Shown here: in pieces, positions 26,087 to 34,859 of the stretch | Numbering within the stretch: the stretch's first letter is position 1 | Layout of the letters: every line of letters starts with the position of its first letter | NCBI GenBank assembly: GCA_018240025.1 | Contig: JAFEGM010000041.1 | Span: 1-64,000, forward strand | Direction of reading: 5' to 3' | Source: Verrucomicrobiota bacterium | Lineage (GTDB): Bacteria; Verrucomicrobiota; Verrucomicrobiia; Chthoniobacterales; SZAS-18 | DNA: 64,000 nt | Notes under the pieces: model-generated | Seen by the model: the letters and a program-made list of their open reading frames with translations, nothing else | Databases searched by the model: none | Told to the model about the DNA's origin: nothing | Made by a program: the position numbers and the translations under genes

Positions 26087-27197
26087 AGCGAAGAGCGCCG
26101 CGGGGCGCTCGCCCAGCCGCCGGTTGGCCAGCCTCGACCTCCTGCGCGGGGCGATGCTGGTTCTGATCGCGATCAACCACTCGCCCTTCTGGGTGCGGAA
26201 GTACACGGAGGAATTCGTCGGCTACGTCTCGGCCGCCGAGGGCTTCGTCTTCGTCTCGGCCTTCCTGTCCGGTAAGCTCTTCAGCCGGCGCGAGGAACGG
26301 GCCGGCTTCTCCGACGCGGTCTGGTCGTCGCTCCAGCGCTCGATCCGCATTTACCAGGCCCACCTCATCCTGCTGGCGTTCCTTTTCCTGCTCGCCCATG
26401 CCTTTCTGGCCCACCTCGACGGCATTCATCATCTGATGCACCCGATCGTGCAGAACCCGGCCGGCGCAGGCGTGGCGGGGGTGCTGCTGCTCTTCCAACC
26501 GGCCCTGCTCGACATCCTGCCGCTCTACGTCGTCTTCTCGCTGCTGACCCCGGCAGCCTTTCGACTCGCCCGCTACTGCGGCACCTGGGCACCAGTCCTT
26601 TGCCTGAGTTGGGCGCTCTGGTTTTGGTCGCATTTCGACCTCAAGGAAAACCTCTTCGCCGCGGGCAAGGACATCGCCTTCATCAATCCCGGCGCCTTCG
26701 ATCTCTTCGCCTGGCAGGCCATCTGGCTGACGGGCCTCTGGCTGGGACAACGGCACGAGGAGGGCGCCTTCGTGCTCCGCGCCCGCTGGATCACCTGGGC
26801 CGCTGCCGCCTGCGCCGGGTTTTTCTTCGTCCTGCACTGGTGGGAGCCCCTGCGGGAGGCGGTGGTGACCGATGCCAACTGGTGGATGTTCAACAAGTGG
26901 CAACTCGGCCCGCTGCGGGTGGCGAATTTCGCCGCTCTGGCCTGGCTCGTCACCGGCCTGGTGCCTTGGCTGGAGCGCCTGGAACCCCGGTTGCGCTGGT
27001 TCAGCCTGATCGGCCGGCACATGCTGCCGGTGTTCTGCTCGCAGATCGCGTTCTCCGTGCTGCTGAACGGTGTGAGCCCCTCGCTGCGCGACGACCCGCA
27101 CGAGATCTTCGGCTGGCTGACGCTGCAGGTCAGCTGCGCTTTCGCCCTGGCCATCGCGCTCGAACGGAAAGCGGCCAAGCCGGCGGTCCCAGCCTGA
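26016..27197 (+). CDS. OpgC-like membrane acyltransferase
   Basis: A protein of about 393 residues with roughly ten hydrophobic segments. SLDLLRGAMLVLIAINHSPF, GYVSAAEGFVFVSAFLSGKLF and IRIYQAHLILL are the signature of the OpgC/acyltransferase-3-like family (OpgC succinylates osmoregulated periplasmic glucans). The start is uncertain: ATG at 26016 overlaps the SGNH gene by 71 bases, while TTG at 26124 would remove an Arg/Ser/Ala-rich leader. The pairing with an SGNH hydrolase is common for systems that decorate surface polysaccharides. Acceptor and acyl donor are not known. Confidence 0.8.
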   Translation: MPSCSARSTPSSAKPLPSATRDPEAKSAAGRSPSRRLASLDLLRGAMLVLIAINHSPFWVRKYTEEFVGYVSAAEGFVFVSAFLSGKLFSRREERAGFSDAVWSSLQRSIRIYQAHLILLAFLFLLAHAFLAHLDGIHHLMHPIVQNPAGAGVAGVLLLFQPALLDILPLYVVFSLLTPAAFRLARYCGTWAPVLCLSWALWFWSHFDLKENLFAAGKDIAFINPGAFDLFAWQAIWLTGLWLGQRHEEGAFVLRARWITWAAAACAGFFFVLHWWEPLREAVVTDANWWMFNKWQLGPLRVANFAALAWLVTGLVPWLERLEPRLRWFSLIGRHMLPVFCSQIAFSVLLNGVSPSLRDDPHEIFGWLTLQVSCAFALAIALERKAAKPAVPA

Positions 27198-27210
27198 GCG
27201 GCGGAGGGCG

Positions 27211-27750
27211 CTACTCCGCCTCCGCGCTCTCCTCGGGCCGCCAGCCGCGCTCGCAGCGTTCCCGCCAGAGCTGGGCCTCCCGCCGCGCTTCCAGCAGGCG
27301 TTCCTCGAGTTCCCGAATGCGTTGCTGAAGGTTTTCCTTGATGCCGCCGCTGGCGCGGACGGGAGCGGTCGCGTGCTCCACGGTCGGCTCGGGCGAAGGC
27401 TCGAGGTCCGGACCGAACAGCAACTCGCCGACCAGGTGGCGCGAGCCGGCCACGGCATCGATGATCTCGGACTCCGCCGTGATGTCCCCGGCCCGCACGA
27501 ATTCCCGCAGGGCGCCCAGGGTGGTGGGTCCGTAGAGCGCGCCGTCGCCGAGCTCGATCAGCCAGTCCATCTGCAGTTCGGCCAGCATCGGCGCGCGCTG
27601 CCAATTGGCGCCGTCGGGCGAAACGGAATCGAGCGGCGAAATCTGGGCCGACTCCGCCCAGGCATGCAGCTGGGCGAAGCTGACCGGACCGAACGCCTCC
27701 TCCCCGCCCTTCTTGCGCAGATACCACTCGGAGGAAGCAGCGTTGGCCAT
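27211..27750 (-). CDS. Protein with two GYF_2 (DUF4339) domains
   Basis: A 179-residue soluble protein. Two GYF_2-like modules follow one another: WYLRKKGGEEAFGPVSFAQL (about residues 9-55) and WLIELGDGALYGPTTLGALREF (about 62-110). An acidic/Pro linker leads to a C-terminal coiled coil (ENLQQRIRELEERLLEARRE, about 138-165). GYF_2 domains are protein-interaction modules; the partner is unknown. ATG at 27750 is preferred over a GTG two codons upstream. The gap to the next gene (27751-27852) has nothing else. Confidence 0.75.
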   Translation of the reverse strand: MANAASSEWYLRKKGGEEAFGPVSFAQLHAWAESAQISPLDSVSPDGANWQRAPMLAELQMDWLIELGDGALYGPTTLGALREFVRAGDITAESEIIDAVAGSRHLVGELLFGPDLEPSPEPTVEHATAPVRASGGIKENLQQRIRELEERLLEARREAQLWRERCERGWRPEESAEAE

Positions 27751-27852
27751 GCGCACGCTTTTATCCGCCCGGCCGGGGGAATCGAGCGCTTTCGCAGGCC
27801 GCCGCCCAAAAGGGCGACCTGCAGAGCGTGCGTTTCGCCCGCCGCCGGGACC

Positions 27853-28677
27853 TCAGCGCACCCCGCACTTCGCCCGCATTTCCTCGGGCGTGCTCGGGCC
27901 ATCGATCAGGCCGTAAAGGTAGGGATCGACCGCCGGCAACATCCGGGCCCGGAGCAGGCCGGCGGGATGTTCGAAGCGGGAGAAGAGCGCGCGTTTGATG
28001 TCGCTGCGCGGCACCTCCTTCTCGCCGTAGCCGGCCTGCTGGTTGCTCGACCAAAAGCGCACGTATTCCACCCCCTCGCGCTGACTGAGCCCGAGGAAGA
28101 CAACGGAATGGCCGCGCTCCTTCGAGCCGATGTGCTCGTTCCACCAGATCTTCAGGAAATCGCCCGGCCGGGCCGCTGCGAATTCGGTGAAATTGCGGCC
28201 CAGCTTGAGCTCGTGGAAGAGCCGCGCGGTGCCGGGACCATTGGCATTCCAGCGCCCCCAGACGCCTTCGCCGTCGCGCGGGCCCCATTCGTTGGGCTTG
28301 CGATCCGGGCGGTTGGGGTCGTCGCGCGGCACGAGCGTTTCGAGCTCGGCACGGGGCGGGTCGATCCGGCCGCGTTCCCGCAGGAGCTGGACGGTGCGCA
28401 GGAAGACGAGGTACGTCGCGCCGGAGCAGTAGCTGGGCGTGGCGCGGCCCGCCTCGATCTCCAGCGCGCCGCCGGGCGCCAGGCGGATGGCGTCGCCGAG
28501 CTTGGCCGTGGTGGAAGGCTTGGTGTCGTAGCCGCCCGCGGACGGCATGCCCCGGATGGCGCTGAGGACGAGGGCGTTGATGTCCGTCTGCGGCGCCGAG
28601 GCCGCCGGAGCCTCCGGCCAGAGCGCGAAGACGAGAATCAGGATGACCAGCGAGGCGAGGCGACGGAGGAGCTTCAC
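27853..28677 (-). CDS. Secreted protein with papain-like (NlpC/P60-like) motifs
   Basis: A 274-residue exported protein (signal peptide to about residue 27). TPSYCSGATYLVFL places a candidate nucleophile Cys84 at the start of a helix, and RPGDFLKIWWNEHIG followed by GHSVVFLG gives a candidate His190. That order is typical of NlpC/P60 and related amidase folds acting on peptidoglycan or amide bonds, but overall similarity is only at motif level. The start is GTG at 28677, inside a 4-base GTGA overlap with the polyprenyl synthase stop. Confidence 0.55.
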   Translation of the reverse strand: MKLLRRLASLVILILVFALWPEAPAASAPQTDINALVLSAIRGMPSAGGYDTKPSTTAKLGDAIRLAPGGALEIEAGRATPSYCSGATYLVFLRTVQLLRERGRIDPPRAELETLVPRDDPNRPDRKPNEWGPRDGEGVWGRWNANGPGTARLFHELKLGRNFTEFAAARPGDFLKIWWNEHIGSKERGHSVVFLGLSQREGVEYVRFWSSNQQAGYGEKEVPRSDIKRALFSRFEHPAGLLRARMLPAVDPYLYGLIDGPSTPEEMRAKCGVR

Positions 28678-29831
28678 GCCGGACGACTACTCCGATTGGC
28701 GGCGTCGCGCACGAGGCAGATGAGCGCCTGCAAACCCGCCTGCTGCCCCGCCGTGAACACCTCGGAAGAGGCCGCCGCAGCCGCCTCTTCCAGCAGGTCC
28801 TGCATCCGGCGACGCAGACAGGCCACGGCACCGCTGCGCGTGACCAGTTCCTTGGCCATCGAGACCGAGGCATCGCTCGGACTGGCACCGCTCAGGCAAA
28901 GCTGCAGCAAGGCGCGGTCGGTCTCGCCCAACAGCTCGAAGGCGGTGTGGATGAGCAGCGTCTTCTTGCCCTCGAGGAAGTCGGCCGGCACCTCGGCGTC
29001 GCTGATCTCGAAGCGCTCGAACTCCTGCAGGTCGTTCTGCACCTGGAAGGCCAGGCCAGCCGGCCGCGCGACTTTCTCGATCTGCGCGATGGCCTCATCC
29101 GAGGCGCCCGCCAGGGCCGCCGCCATGGCGAGGGGGCATTCGATCGTATAGCGCGTGGTCTTCAGCAGGTACATCTGCTCGATCTCCGCCAGACCGATCT
29201 TGGCCACGTCGCGGGTGCCGTAGAAAATGTCGGCCGTTTCGCCGAACCCCGTCTCCATCAGGCAGGTCAACAGCATCCGCCCCAGCCGCAGCGAGGTGGC
29301 CGGCGGCACGCTCGGGGTGTCGAGCAGGCACTGCTGGGCCAGCGCGAAGAGGATGTCGCCCAGCACGAGCGAGAGATTCTTCCCGATGCGCGCAGGATCG
29401 GCGTAGGTCGGCAGGCGCGATTCCAGCACCCGGTGGAGCGTGGGCCGGCCGCGGCGCAGCTCCGAGCGGTCGATGATGTCGTCGTGGATGAGGATGAAAC
29501 CGTGCAGCAACTCCAGGCTCGTCGCGATGGCCAGGAGATCGCGCTCCTCCACCGCCTGACCGGGCGGCCGGAAAATGCGGTGGGCCAGCAGAAACAGCAC
29601 GGGCCGCAGGCGCTTGCCGGGCCGGCAGACGAATTCGACCGCGTCCTCGTAGAGCTGCGCATTGATGGTCTGCCGCAGATATCCCGGCCGCGAGGCGACG
29701 AGATACTCGGCCATGAACCGGTCGACCGCCGCCTGCAGGCGGGGGAGATCGGCAGCAGTGGGCGAGCCCTCGGCCGGAGCGCGTGGGGGAAGGGAGTTTG
29801 GAAGCTGTGTTTGCACGCCCACGCTGGCCAT
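28674..29831 (-). CDS. Polyprenyl diphosphate synthase
   Basis: A 385-residue isoprenyl synthase. The first Asp-rich motif is IHDDIID (Asp117-Asp121), preceded by GKRLRPVLFLLAH and followed by RRGRPTLHR. The second motif reads QNDLQEF instead of the usual DDxxD, so it keeps one of the expected aspartates and a Glu. KTTRYTIECPLAMAAALAG fits the conserved K-T segment. The chain length cannot be deduced with confidence. ATG at 29831 is preferred to a GTG at 29840. It is divergent from thiH and translationally coupled to the papain-like gene. Confidence 0.85.
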   Translation of the reverse strand: MASVGVQTQLPNSLPPRAPAEGSPTAADLPRLQAAVDRFMAEYLVASRPGYLRQTINAQLYEDAVEFVCRPGKRLRPVLFLLAHRIFRPPGQAVEERDLLAIATSLELLHGFILIHDDIIDRSELRRGRPTLHRVLESRLPTYADPARIGKNLSLVLGDILFALAQQCLLDTPSVPPATSLRLGRMLLTCLMETGFGETADIFYGTRDVAKIGLAEIEQMYLLKTTRYTIECPLAMAAALAGASDEAIAQIEKVARPAGLAFQVQNDLQEFERFEISDAEVPADFLEGKKTLLIHTAFELLGETDRALLQLCLSGASPSDASVSMAKELVTRSGAVACLRRRMQDLLEEAAAAASSEVFTAGQQAGLQALICLVRDAANRSSRPA

Positions 29832-29908
29832 ATATGTCACGGGGCAGAAATCGGATGCCCGCTGTCGCGGCGGGTTTAGGTTGCCTGCGCAGCTCGGTCA
29901 ATCCCTCC

Positions 29909-31033
29909 ATGGCGTTTTCGCGGCATTTTGAGCAATCCCTTCGTCAGCCCTCGCCCCTCGTGCAGCGCTTCGCGCGCCTGCTCGAACCGACCGATGCGGC
30001 CGGCTTGGAGACCCTCGCCGGCCGGGCCCGGGCGCTGACGCTGAAGCACTTCGGGCGGGCCATGCGCCTGTTCGCGCCGCTCTATCTCTCCAACGAGTGC
30101 GTCAACAACTGCGCCTACTGCGGCTTTTCGCGGGATAACCCGATTTTCCGGGTCACGCTCTCGACCGAGCAGGTGGTGCGCGAGGCGCGGCATCTCGCCG
30201 CCGAGGGCTTTCGCAATCTGCTCCTGGTCGCCGGCGAACACCCGAAGTTCGTCTCGAACGGCTACGTCGAGGAATGCATCCGCCGGGTGCGCGAGGAAGC
30301 CGGCATTCCAGGCCTCTCGCTGGAACTCGGCCCGCTGGAAACGCCCGAGTACGAGCCGCTGGTCGCCGCCGGGGCCGAGGGGCTGGTGGTCTATCAGGAG
30401 ACGTACGATCCGACCACCTACGCCGAGCTGCATACCGCCGGCCCGAAGCGCGATTTCGCCTGGCGGCTCGACTGCCCGGAACGCGCCCACGCGGCCGGCT
30501 TCCGGCGCATCGGGATCGGCGCGCTCTTCGGCCTGCACGAGTGGCGCGCCGAGGCGCTGGCTTTGGCCGCGCATCTCGAACATCTCCTCAAGACCTGCTG
30601 GCGCGCCCATTTCACCGTGGCCCTCCCCCGCATGCGGCCCGCCGCGGGCGAGTTCCAACCGCGCTTCTCACTGCCGGATCGCGAGTTCGTCCAGCTCGTC
30701 TGCGCGCTGCGCGTGACCTTTCCGCAGGTCGGCCTCGTCCTCAGCACGCGGGAGTCGGAGAGCTTCCGCGATGCCGTCATTCCCCTCGGCTTCACCATGA
30801 TGAGCGCCGGCAGCCACACCGAGCCCGGCGGCTATACGCGCCAAGGCATCGAGGACCTGCATCTGACCGTGCGCGGGCGCCGGCAGGACCTGCAGGACTC
30901 CGTCGATCGCTCCACCGCCTGCGCCACCGGCCAGTTCGACATCGCCGACCACCGCGCGCCCGCCGTGGTCGCCGCCCAGCTGCGCGAGCGGCACGGGCTC
31001 GAACCGGTCTGGAAGGACTGGGAGAATTTTTGA
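29909..31033 (+). CDS. thiH: 2-iminoacetate synthase (radical SAM)
   Basis: A 374-residue radical SAM enzyme that splits tyrosine to dehydroglycine for thiazole formation in thiamine synthesis. The CxxxCxxC motif is Cys64, Cys68, Cys71 in SNECVNNCAYCGFSRDN. LYLSNECVNNC, LLVAGEHPKFV, LELGPLETPEYEPLVAAG and YQETYDP are ThiH hallmarks, as is GFTMMSAGSHTEPGGY near the end. No thiG, thiS or thiF lies beside it. The ATG at 29909 gives the expected length. Confidence 0.9.
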   Translation: MAFSRHFEQSLRQPSPLVQRFARLLEPTDAAGLETLAGRARALTLKHFGRAMRLFAPLYLSNECVNNCAYCGFSRDNPIFRVTLSTEQVVREARHLAAEGFRNLLLVAGEHPKFVSNGYVEECIRRVREEAGIPGLSLELGPLETPEYEPLVAAGAEGLVVYQETYDPTTYAELHTAGPKRDFAWRLDCPERAHAAGFRRIGIGALFGLHEWRAEALALAAHLEHLLKTCWRAHFTVALPRMRPAAGEFQPRFSLPDREFVQLVCALRVTFPQVGLVLSTRESESFRDAVIPLGFTMMSAGSHTEPGGYTRQGIEDLHLTVRGRRQDLQDSVDRSTACATGQFDIADHRAPAVVAAQLRERHGLEPVWKDWENF

Positions 31034-31088
31034 CGACCGGCTGAGCGCGGCTGCGGAAGCCGGGGCGGTGGCGGGGTCGAGCAAGGAT

Positions 31089-31184
31089 CTCACACCAAGG
31101 CACGAAGCCACGAATGGAGGGAGTCTGGAGGGGTTGCACCCTCGACGTGAGATCCTGCTTTGTGCCTTCGTGCCTTGGTGTGAG
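31089..31184. repeat. Palindromic intergenic element with 19-base perfect arms
   Basis: CTCACACCAAGGCACGAAG (31089-31107) is repeated in perfect inverse at 31166-31184. Between them are further words of the same kind (ccacgaa, tttgtgcc). The 28-base stretch 31162-31189 recurs with two mismatches at 41649-41676. The element occupies most of the gap between thiH and the DUF2147 gene. Confidence 0.9.
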
Positions 31185-31236
31185 CCTCCGCTCGCCCCCG
31201 CCACCGCCCACGACCGTGTCCTCTGCGCACGAAAAA

Positions 31237-31260
31237 GGCGCGGACCTCGCGGTCCGCGCC
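31237..31260 (-). terminator. Intrinsic terminator of the DUF2147 gene
   Basis: GGCGCGGACC (31237-31246) pairs perfectly with GGTCCGCGCC (31251-31260) around a 4-base loop. On the minus strand it is followed by TTTTTC. It starts 24 bases after the DUF2147 stop. Confidence 0.88.
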
Positions 31261-31283
31261 GGTGAAAGCAAAGCTCCGATCGC

Positions 31284-31712
31284 TTACTTGATGCGGGTCC
31301 AGTTCTGCGAGCGGCCCAGCATGGAGAAGCCGATGAAGCCGCGGACCTCGATCTTGTTGGCGCCCGACATCTGCATGTAGGACTTGTAGGTCTTGCCGTT
31401 CTTCGGGTCGTAGATGGAGCCGTTCTCCCAGCGGCCGTTGCCGGCGCTGGTGAAGCCCTTGAGGAAGACCAGGCCGACGAGCGGCTTGCTCTTCTGCGCG
31501 GCGTCGGGGTTGTTGGTGTCGGTCTTCGGCTTGCCGTCCTTGTCGTTCGGCTCCTTCAGCGAAACGATCTTGCCGAAGAGCTTGCCGCCCTGGTCGAAGA
31601 TCTCGAACTGGGCCTCCTTGGCTTCATTGGTCCAGACACCGACCGGCGACTGCGCCATGAGCGCGAGGGGCAGGGCGAAAAGGGCGAGGAGAAAGAGGGA
31701 GAAGCGTTTCAT
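31284..31712 (-). CDS. Secreted DUF2147 family protein
   Basis: A 142-residue exported protein: signal peptide (FSLFLLALFALPLALMAQ), then the DUF2147 pattern SPVGVWTNEAKEAQFEIFDQGGKLFGKI, LVGLVFLKGF, GRWENGSIYDPKNGKTYKSYMQ and IEVRGFIGFSMLGRSQNWTR. Family members are small beta-barrel periplasmic or extracellular proteins of unknown function. ATG at 31712 fits the signal peptide. A good terminator follows. Confidence 0.85.
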   Translation of the reverse strand: MKRFSLFLLALFALPLALMAQSPVGVWTNEAKEAQFEIFDQGGKLFGKIVSLKEPNDKDGKPKTDTNNPDAAQKSKPLVGLVFLKGFTSAGNGRWENGSIYDPKNGKTYKSYMQMSGANKIEVRGFIGFSMLGRSQNWTRIK

Positions 31713-31854
31713 GGTGGGAATGGGAACGGCCGTGAGACTGCTGGGGGTGGCCAAAAATTCAATCGGAAAGCGCATCTCTGAGCCCGGCCCCCTCGGCACG
31801 CCCGAGTGTCTATTGCCTATTGCTTCGCGCCCCTTCCCGCGCTTCAGGCTCGGG

Positions 31855-32574
31855 ATGATCGTCGTCACCTTTGCCATGGGAGAGGAAAGCAAGGACTTCC
31901 TCCCGCTGCTCGAGCACCGTCGCGAACGCACCCCGGATGGGCGGCACGACCTGCCCGTGGTCGAGGGCACCTTCGGCGGCGTGCCGCTCACGGTCGTGCA
32001 CCTGGGGGTCGGCGCGGCCTCGGCCGAGCAGCGGCTGAAGGCCTCCGGCGTCTTCGACGGCCCAACCAAACCCCGGCTGCTCCTCTGCCCCGGCTACGGC
32101 GGCGGACTCGCGCCCCAGCTCGCGCATGCCGATCTCCTGCTGGTCGAGAACTTCTCCGATCCCGCCCTGCTCGAACGCGCCGCCGCGCTGGTGGCCGGTC
32201 CCGGCGTGCACCGCGGACGACTCACGTCCGAGATGGTCATCATCGAATCGGCCGCCGACAAAGCCGCCCTCGCGGCCAAGACGGGCACCGTCTGCGTCGA
32301 CATGGAAACGGCCGCCGTGGCCGGACTCTGCGCCGAGGCCGGAGTGCCGATGCTCGCCTTCCGGGTCATCAGCGACGACGCCCAGACCACGCTCCCGGTG
32401 CCCGGCTACCTGCTCTGGGACCTCGAAACGCAGAAGCCTCCGCTCGGCAAACTCCTCTGGCACCTGGCCACGCATCCCAGCGCCATCGGCGGACTCCTGC
32501 GCATGCTCGAATCCCTCCCCGAGGTGCGGCAGCGCTTGACCAAGACGATTCAAACGCTCGTTCCCGCGCTTTGA
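31855..32574 (+). CDS. Nucleoside phosphorylase-superfamily protein (MTA/SAH nucleosidase-like)
   Basis: A 239-residue protein. IVVTFAMGEES at the start and TVCVDMETAAVAGLCAEAGVPMLAFRVISDDA (about residues 145-177) are the active-site segment of the PNP/UDP fold, with the Met-Glu of substrate recognition and the catalytic Asp in SDDA. The C-terminal part (LWHLATHPSAIGGLLRML) is more like hopanoid-type phosphorylases (HpnG) than Pfs. MTA/SAH nucleosidase, HpnG-like or futalosine-hydrolase-like roles remain possible. It is followed by trpS on the same strand. Confidence 0.7.
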   Translation: MIVVTFAMGEESKDFLPLLEHRRERTPDGRHDLPVVEGTFGGVPLTVVHLGVGAASAEQRLKASGVFDGPTKPRLLLCPGYGGGLAPQLAHADLLLVENFSDPALLERAAALVAGPGVHRGRLTSEMVIIESAADKAALAAKTGTVCVDMETAAVAGLCAEAGVPMLAFRVISDDAQTTLPVPGYLLWDLETQKPPLGKLLWHLATHPSAIGGLLRMLESLPEVRQRLTKTIQTLVPAL

Positions 32575-32662
32575 GCTTTGCCGCGCTGGGCATCGCCGAA
32601 CCCGCTTGCGCGCGACGCCCGTCATTTCTTCCTTCCCCCTACATCCTTCATCCTTCTCCTCC

Positions 32663-33628
32663 GTGCTTCGCATCCTCTCCGGCATCCAGCCCACCGGCAC
32701 TCTGCACCTCGGCAACTACTTCGGCATGATGCGTCCGTCCATCGCGCTGCAGGACGAGGGCGATGCCTACTATTTCATCGCCGACTACCACGCGCTGACC
32801 TCGGTGCACGATCCCGACCTGCTCCGCGCCAACGTCCGCGGCGTGGCGCTCGATTTCATCGCCTGCGGGCTCGATCCGCGCCGCTGCTGCTTCTTCCGCC
32901 AGTCGGACATCCCCGCGCACGTCGAGCTCGCCTGGCTGCTCAGCACGGTCACGCCCATGGGCCTGCTCGAGCGCGCCCATTCCTACAAGGACAAGGTCGC
33001 GCGCGGCCTCGACGCCTCGCACGGATTGTTCGCCTATCCGGTGCTCATGGCCGCCGACATTCTCCTCTACGACTCCGCCCTCGTGCCCGTCGGCAAAGAC
33101 CAGAAGCAGCATCTCGAAATGACGCGCGACATCGCGCAGAAGTTCAACGACCGCTACGGCAACACCTTCCGCATTCCCGAGCCGCGCATCGGCGAAGAGA
33201 CGGCCGTCGTGCCCGGGCTCGACGGCCAGAAGATGAGCAAGAGCTACCACAACACGATCGAGATCTTCGCCGAGGAGAAGGTGCTGAAGAAGAAGGTCAT
33301 GGGCCTGGTCACCGACTCCACGCCGGTCGAGGCGCCCAAGCCGGTGGAGAATTCCACCATCCTCGCGCTCTATCGCCTGGTGGCCTCGGCCGCCGACGTG
33401 CAACAGATGGAGCAGGAATTCATGAACGGGGGCGTCGGCTACGGCGACTTCAAGAAGCGCCTCTTCGGCGCGATCTGGGAGTACTTCGCCCCGCAGCGCA
33501 CGCGCCGCGCCGAGCTGGAGCGCAATCCCGACGAGATCGACCGCATCCTCGCCGATGGCGCCGCCCGCGCCCGGCAGGTGGCCGATGTCGTGATCGAGCG
33601 CGCCCGCGAGGCGGTGGGACTACGCTGA
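32663..33628 (+). CDS. trpS: Tryptophan--tRNA ligase
   Basis: A 321-residue class I aminoacyl-tRNA synthetase. The HIGH-type motif appears in SGIQPTGTLHLGNYFG and the KMSKS motif in DGQKMSKSYHNTI. YFIADYHALTS, LLSTVTPMGLLERAHSYKDK, YPVLMAADILLYD and VPVGKDQKQHLEMTRDIA are TrpRS hallmarks. Start is GTG at 32663, giving MLRILSGIQP. A pyrimidine-rich stretch (about 32623-32662) lies directly upstream in place of a Shine-Dalgarno sequence. Confidence 0.95.
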   Translation: MLRILSGIQPTGTLHLGNYFGMMRPSIALQDEGDAYYFIADYHALTSVHDPDLLRANVRGVALDFIACGLDPRRCCFFRQSDIPAHVELAWLLSTVTPMGLLERAHSYKDKVARGLDASHGLFAYPVLMAADILLYDSALVPVGKDQKQHLEMTRDIAQKFNDRYGNTFRIPEPRIGEETAVVPGLDGQKMSKSYHNTIEIFAEEKVLKKKVMGLVTDSTPVEAPKPVENSTILALYRLVASAADVQQMEQEFMNGGVGYGDFKKRLFGAIWEYFAPQRTRRAELERNPDEIDRILADGAARARQVADVVIERAREAVGLR

Positions 33629-33674
33629 GCCGCGAATCGGGCTGAGGCATCGGCTCGAATTTCGAACGTAGGGC

Positions 33675-33703
33675 TTGCCATGGGGTCTATTAGTGTTCAA
33701 TAT
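33675..33703 (+). promoter_or_regulatory. Candidate promoter of the E1-like/radical SAM operon
   Basis: TTGCCA (33675-33680) and CAATAT (33698-33703) are spaced by 17 bases, within a short AT-rich island that contrasts with the GC-rich flanks. If used, transcription would begin close to the ATG at 33711, giving a very short leader. No purine-rich ribosome binding site is seen. Confidence 0.35.
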
Positions 33704-34859
33704 GCACTTAATGACCGCGACGCCAGCATCCACCCGCATCCCCTGCACCGGCCGCGTTTCGGTCGAAGGCTTCGCCGACTTCCTCCGCGCGGAGCTGGGG
33801 CCGAGTCGGCAAAATCTCACGCTCTGCGCGGAGGAGTTCGGGCGTGTCCTCGGCGCCGAGCACGTCGCGCTGGTCAACTCGGGTTCGTCGGCCAACCTCG
33901 CCGCCGCCATCTGGGTGAAGCAACGCGCCCGCCCCGGCCGGCGGCGGGTGCTGCTGGCGGGCTTTTCGTTTCCCACCACGATCTCGAGCTTCACGCTCCT
34001 GGGCTTCGAGGTCGAACTGGTCGACACCGAACCCGGCGGCTTCAATCTCTGCCCGCAGGCGCTGCGTGGCGCGCTGGCCGACGACGTGGCGGCGGTCGTG
34101 GTCACACATTTCCTCGGCTTCCCGGCCCGACTCGCGGAGATCGCGCAGCTCGCCCACGAGCGCGGCGCACTGCTGGTGCAGGACGCCTGCGAGACGATGA
34201 ATCTGCAGGTCAGCGCGCGCTCGATCTACGCCTTCGGCGACATCGTCACGCACAGCTTCTACCACCCGCACCATCTGACCTCCTTCGGCGGCGGCGCGGT
34301 CGTCGTGCGCACGCGGGAGGAGTTCGACCACCTCCAGTCCATCATCCACTGGGGCCGTGAATGCCGCTGTCACTACGATCCCGCGCGTTGCACCGCGCCG
34401 GCCGGACATGACCACAATTTCTGGTACGTCCGCGAGGGCGTGAATCTGGCCATGAGCGAGCTCAACGCCTGCTTCGCCCGCTGGCAGCTGCAGACCTGGC
34501 CGGAGCAGGAGGCCGCGCGCTGGGCGCGTTGGCAGCTGTGGGAGGAAGCGCTCCGCGACCTCCCGGGCATCCAGCTGTGGCCGGCCAGGCAGAATGTCTC
34601 GCCATTCGTCTTTCCGATCGGCGTCGGTCGCGCGCGCTTCGCCGCCACCGCGGAAGCCGTCCGCGCCGCAGGCGTGGAGGTGCGCAGTCTGATGGGCGGA
34701 GCGATCCACCGGCATCCGGCCTATCGGCATCTCGCGCACTCCGGACTGACGCAATGCGAGGAAGTCGGCGCCTCCGCCTTTTTTACCGGCATTCACCAGA
34801 CCGTCCCGCTCGACGACGTCCGCCGGGCGGCGCAACTCGTCCGCGAGGTGCTCGCATGA
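33702..34859 (+). CDS. DegT-family PMP/[2Fe-2S] dehydrase, E1-like (DdhC/ColD type)
   Basis: A 385-residue fold-type I PLP-family protein (DegT/DnrJ). NSGSSANL and the cofactor Asp in LLVQDACE are present. The residue that is normally the PLP lysine is His190 in SFYHPHHLTSFGGG, as in the 3-dehydrases ColD and DdhC/E1, which use free PMP to remove a sugar 3-hydroxyl. Four cysteines, 163, 221, 223 and 230, have spacing C-x57-C-x1-C-x6-C; E1 of Yersinia has C-x57-C-x1-C-x7-C binding [2Fe-2S]. WGRECRC and GHDHNFWY also match that subgroup. Start ATG 33702; 33711 is possible. It overlaps the radical SAM gene by 4 bases. The substrate is unknown; no nucleotide-sugar genes adjoin. Confidence 0.8.
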   Translation: MHLMTATPASTRIPCTGRVSVEGFADFLRAELGPSRQNLTLCAEEFGRVLGAEHVALVNSGSSANLAAAIWVKQRARPGRRRVLLAGFSFPTTISSFTLLGFEVELVDTEPGGFNLCPQALRGALADDVAAVVVTHFLGFPARLAEIAQLAHERGALLVQDACETMNLQVSARSIYAFGDIVTHSFYHPHHLTSFGGGAVVVRTREEFDHLQSIIHWGRECRCHYDPARCTAPAGHDHNFWYVREGVNLAMSELNACFARWQLQTWPEQEAARWARWQLWEEALRDLPGIQLWPARQNVSPFVFPIGVGRARFAATAEAVRAAGVEVRSLMGGAIHRHPAYRHLAHSGLTQCEEVGASAFFTGIHQTVPLDDVRRAAQLVREVLA

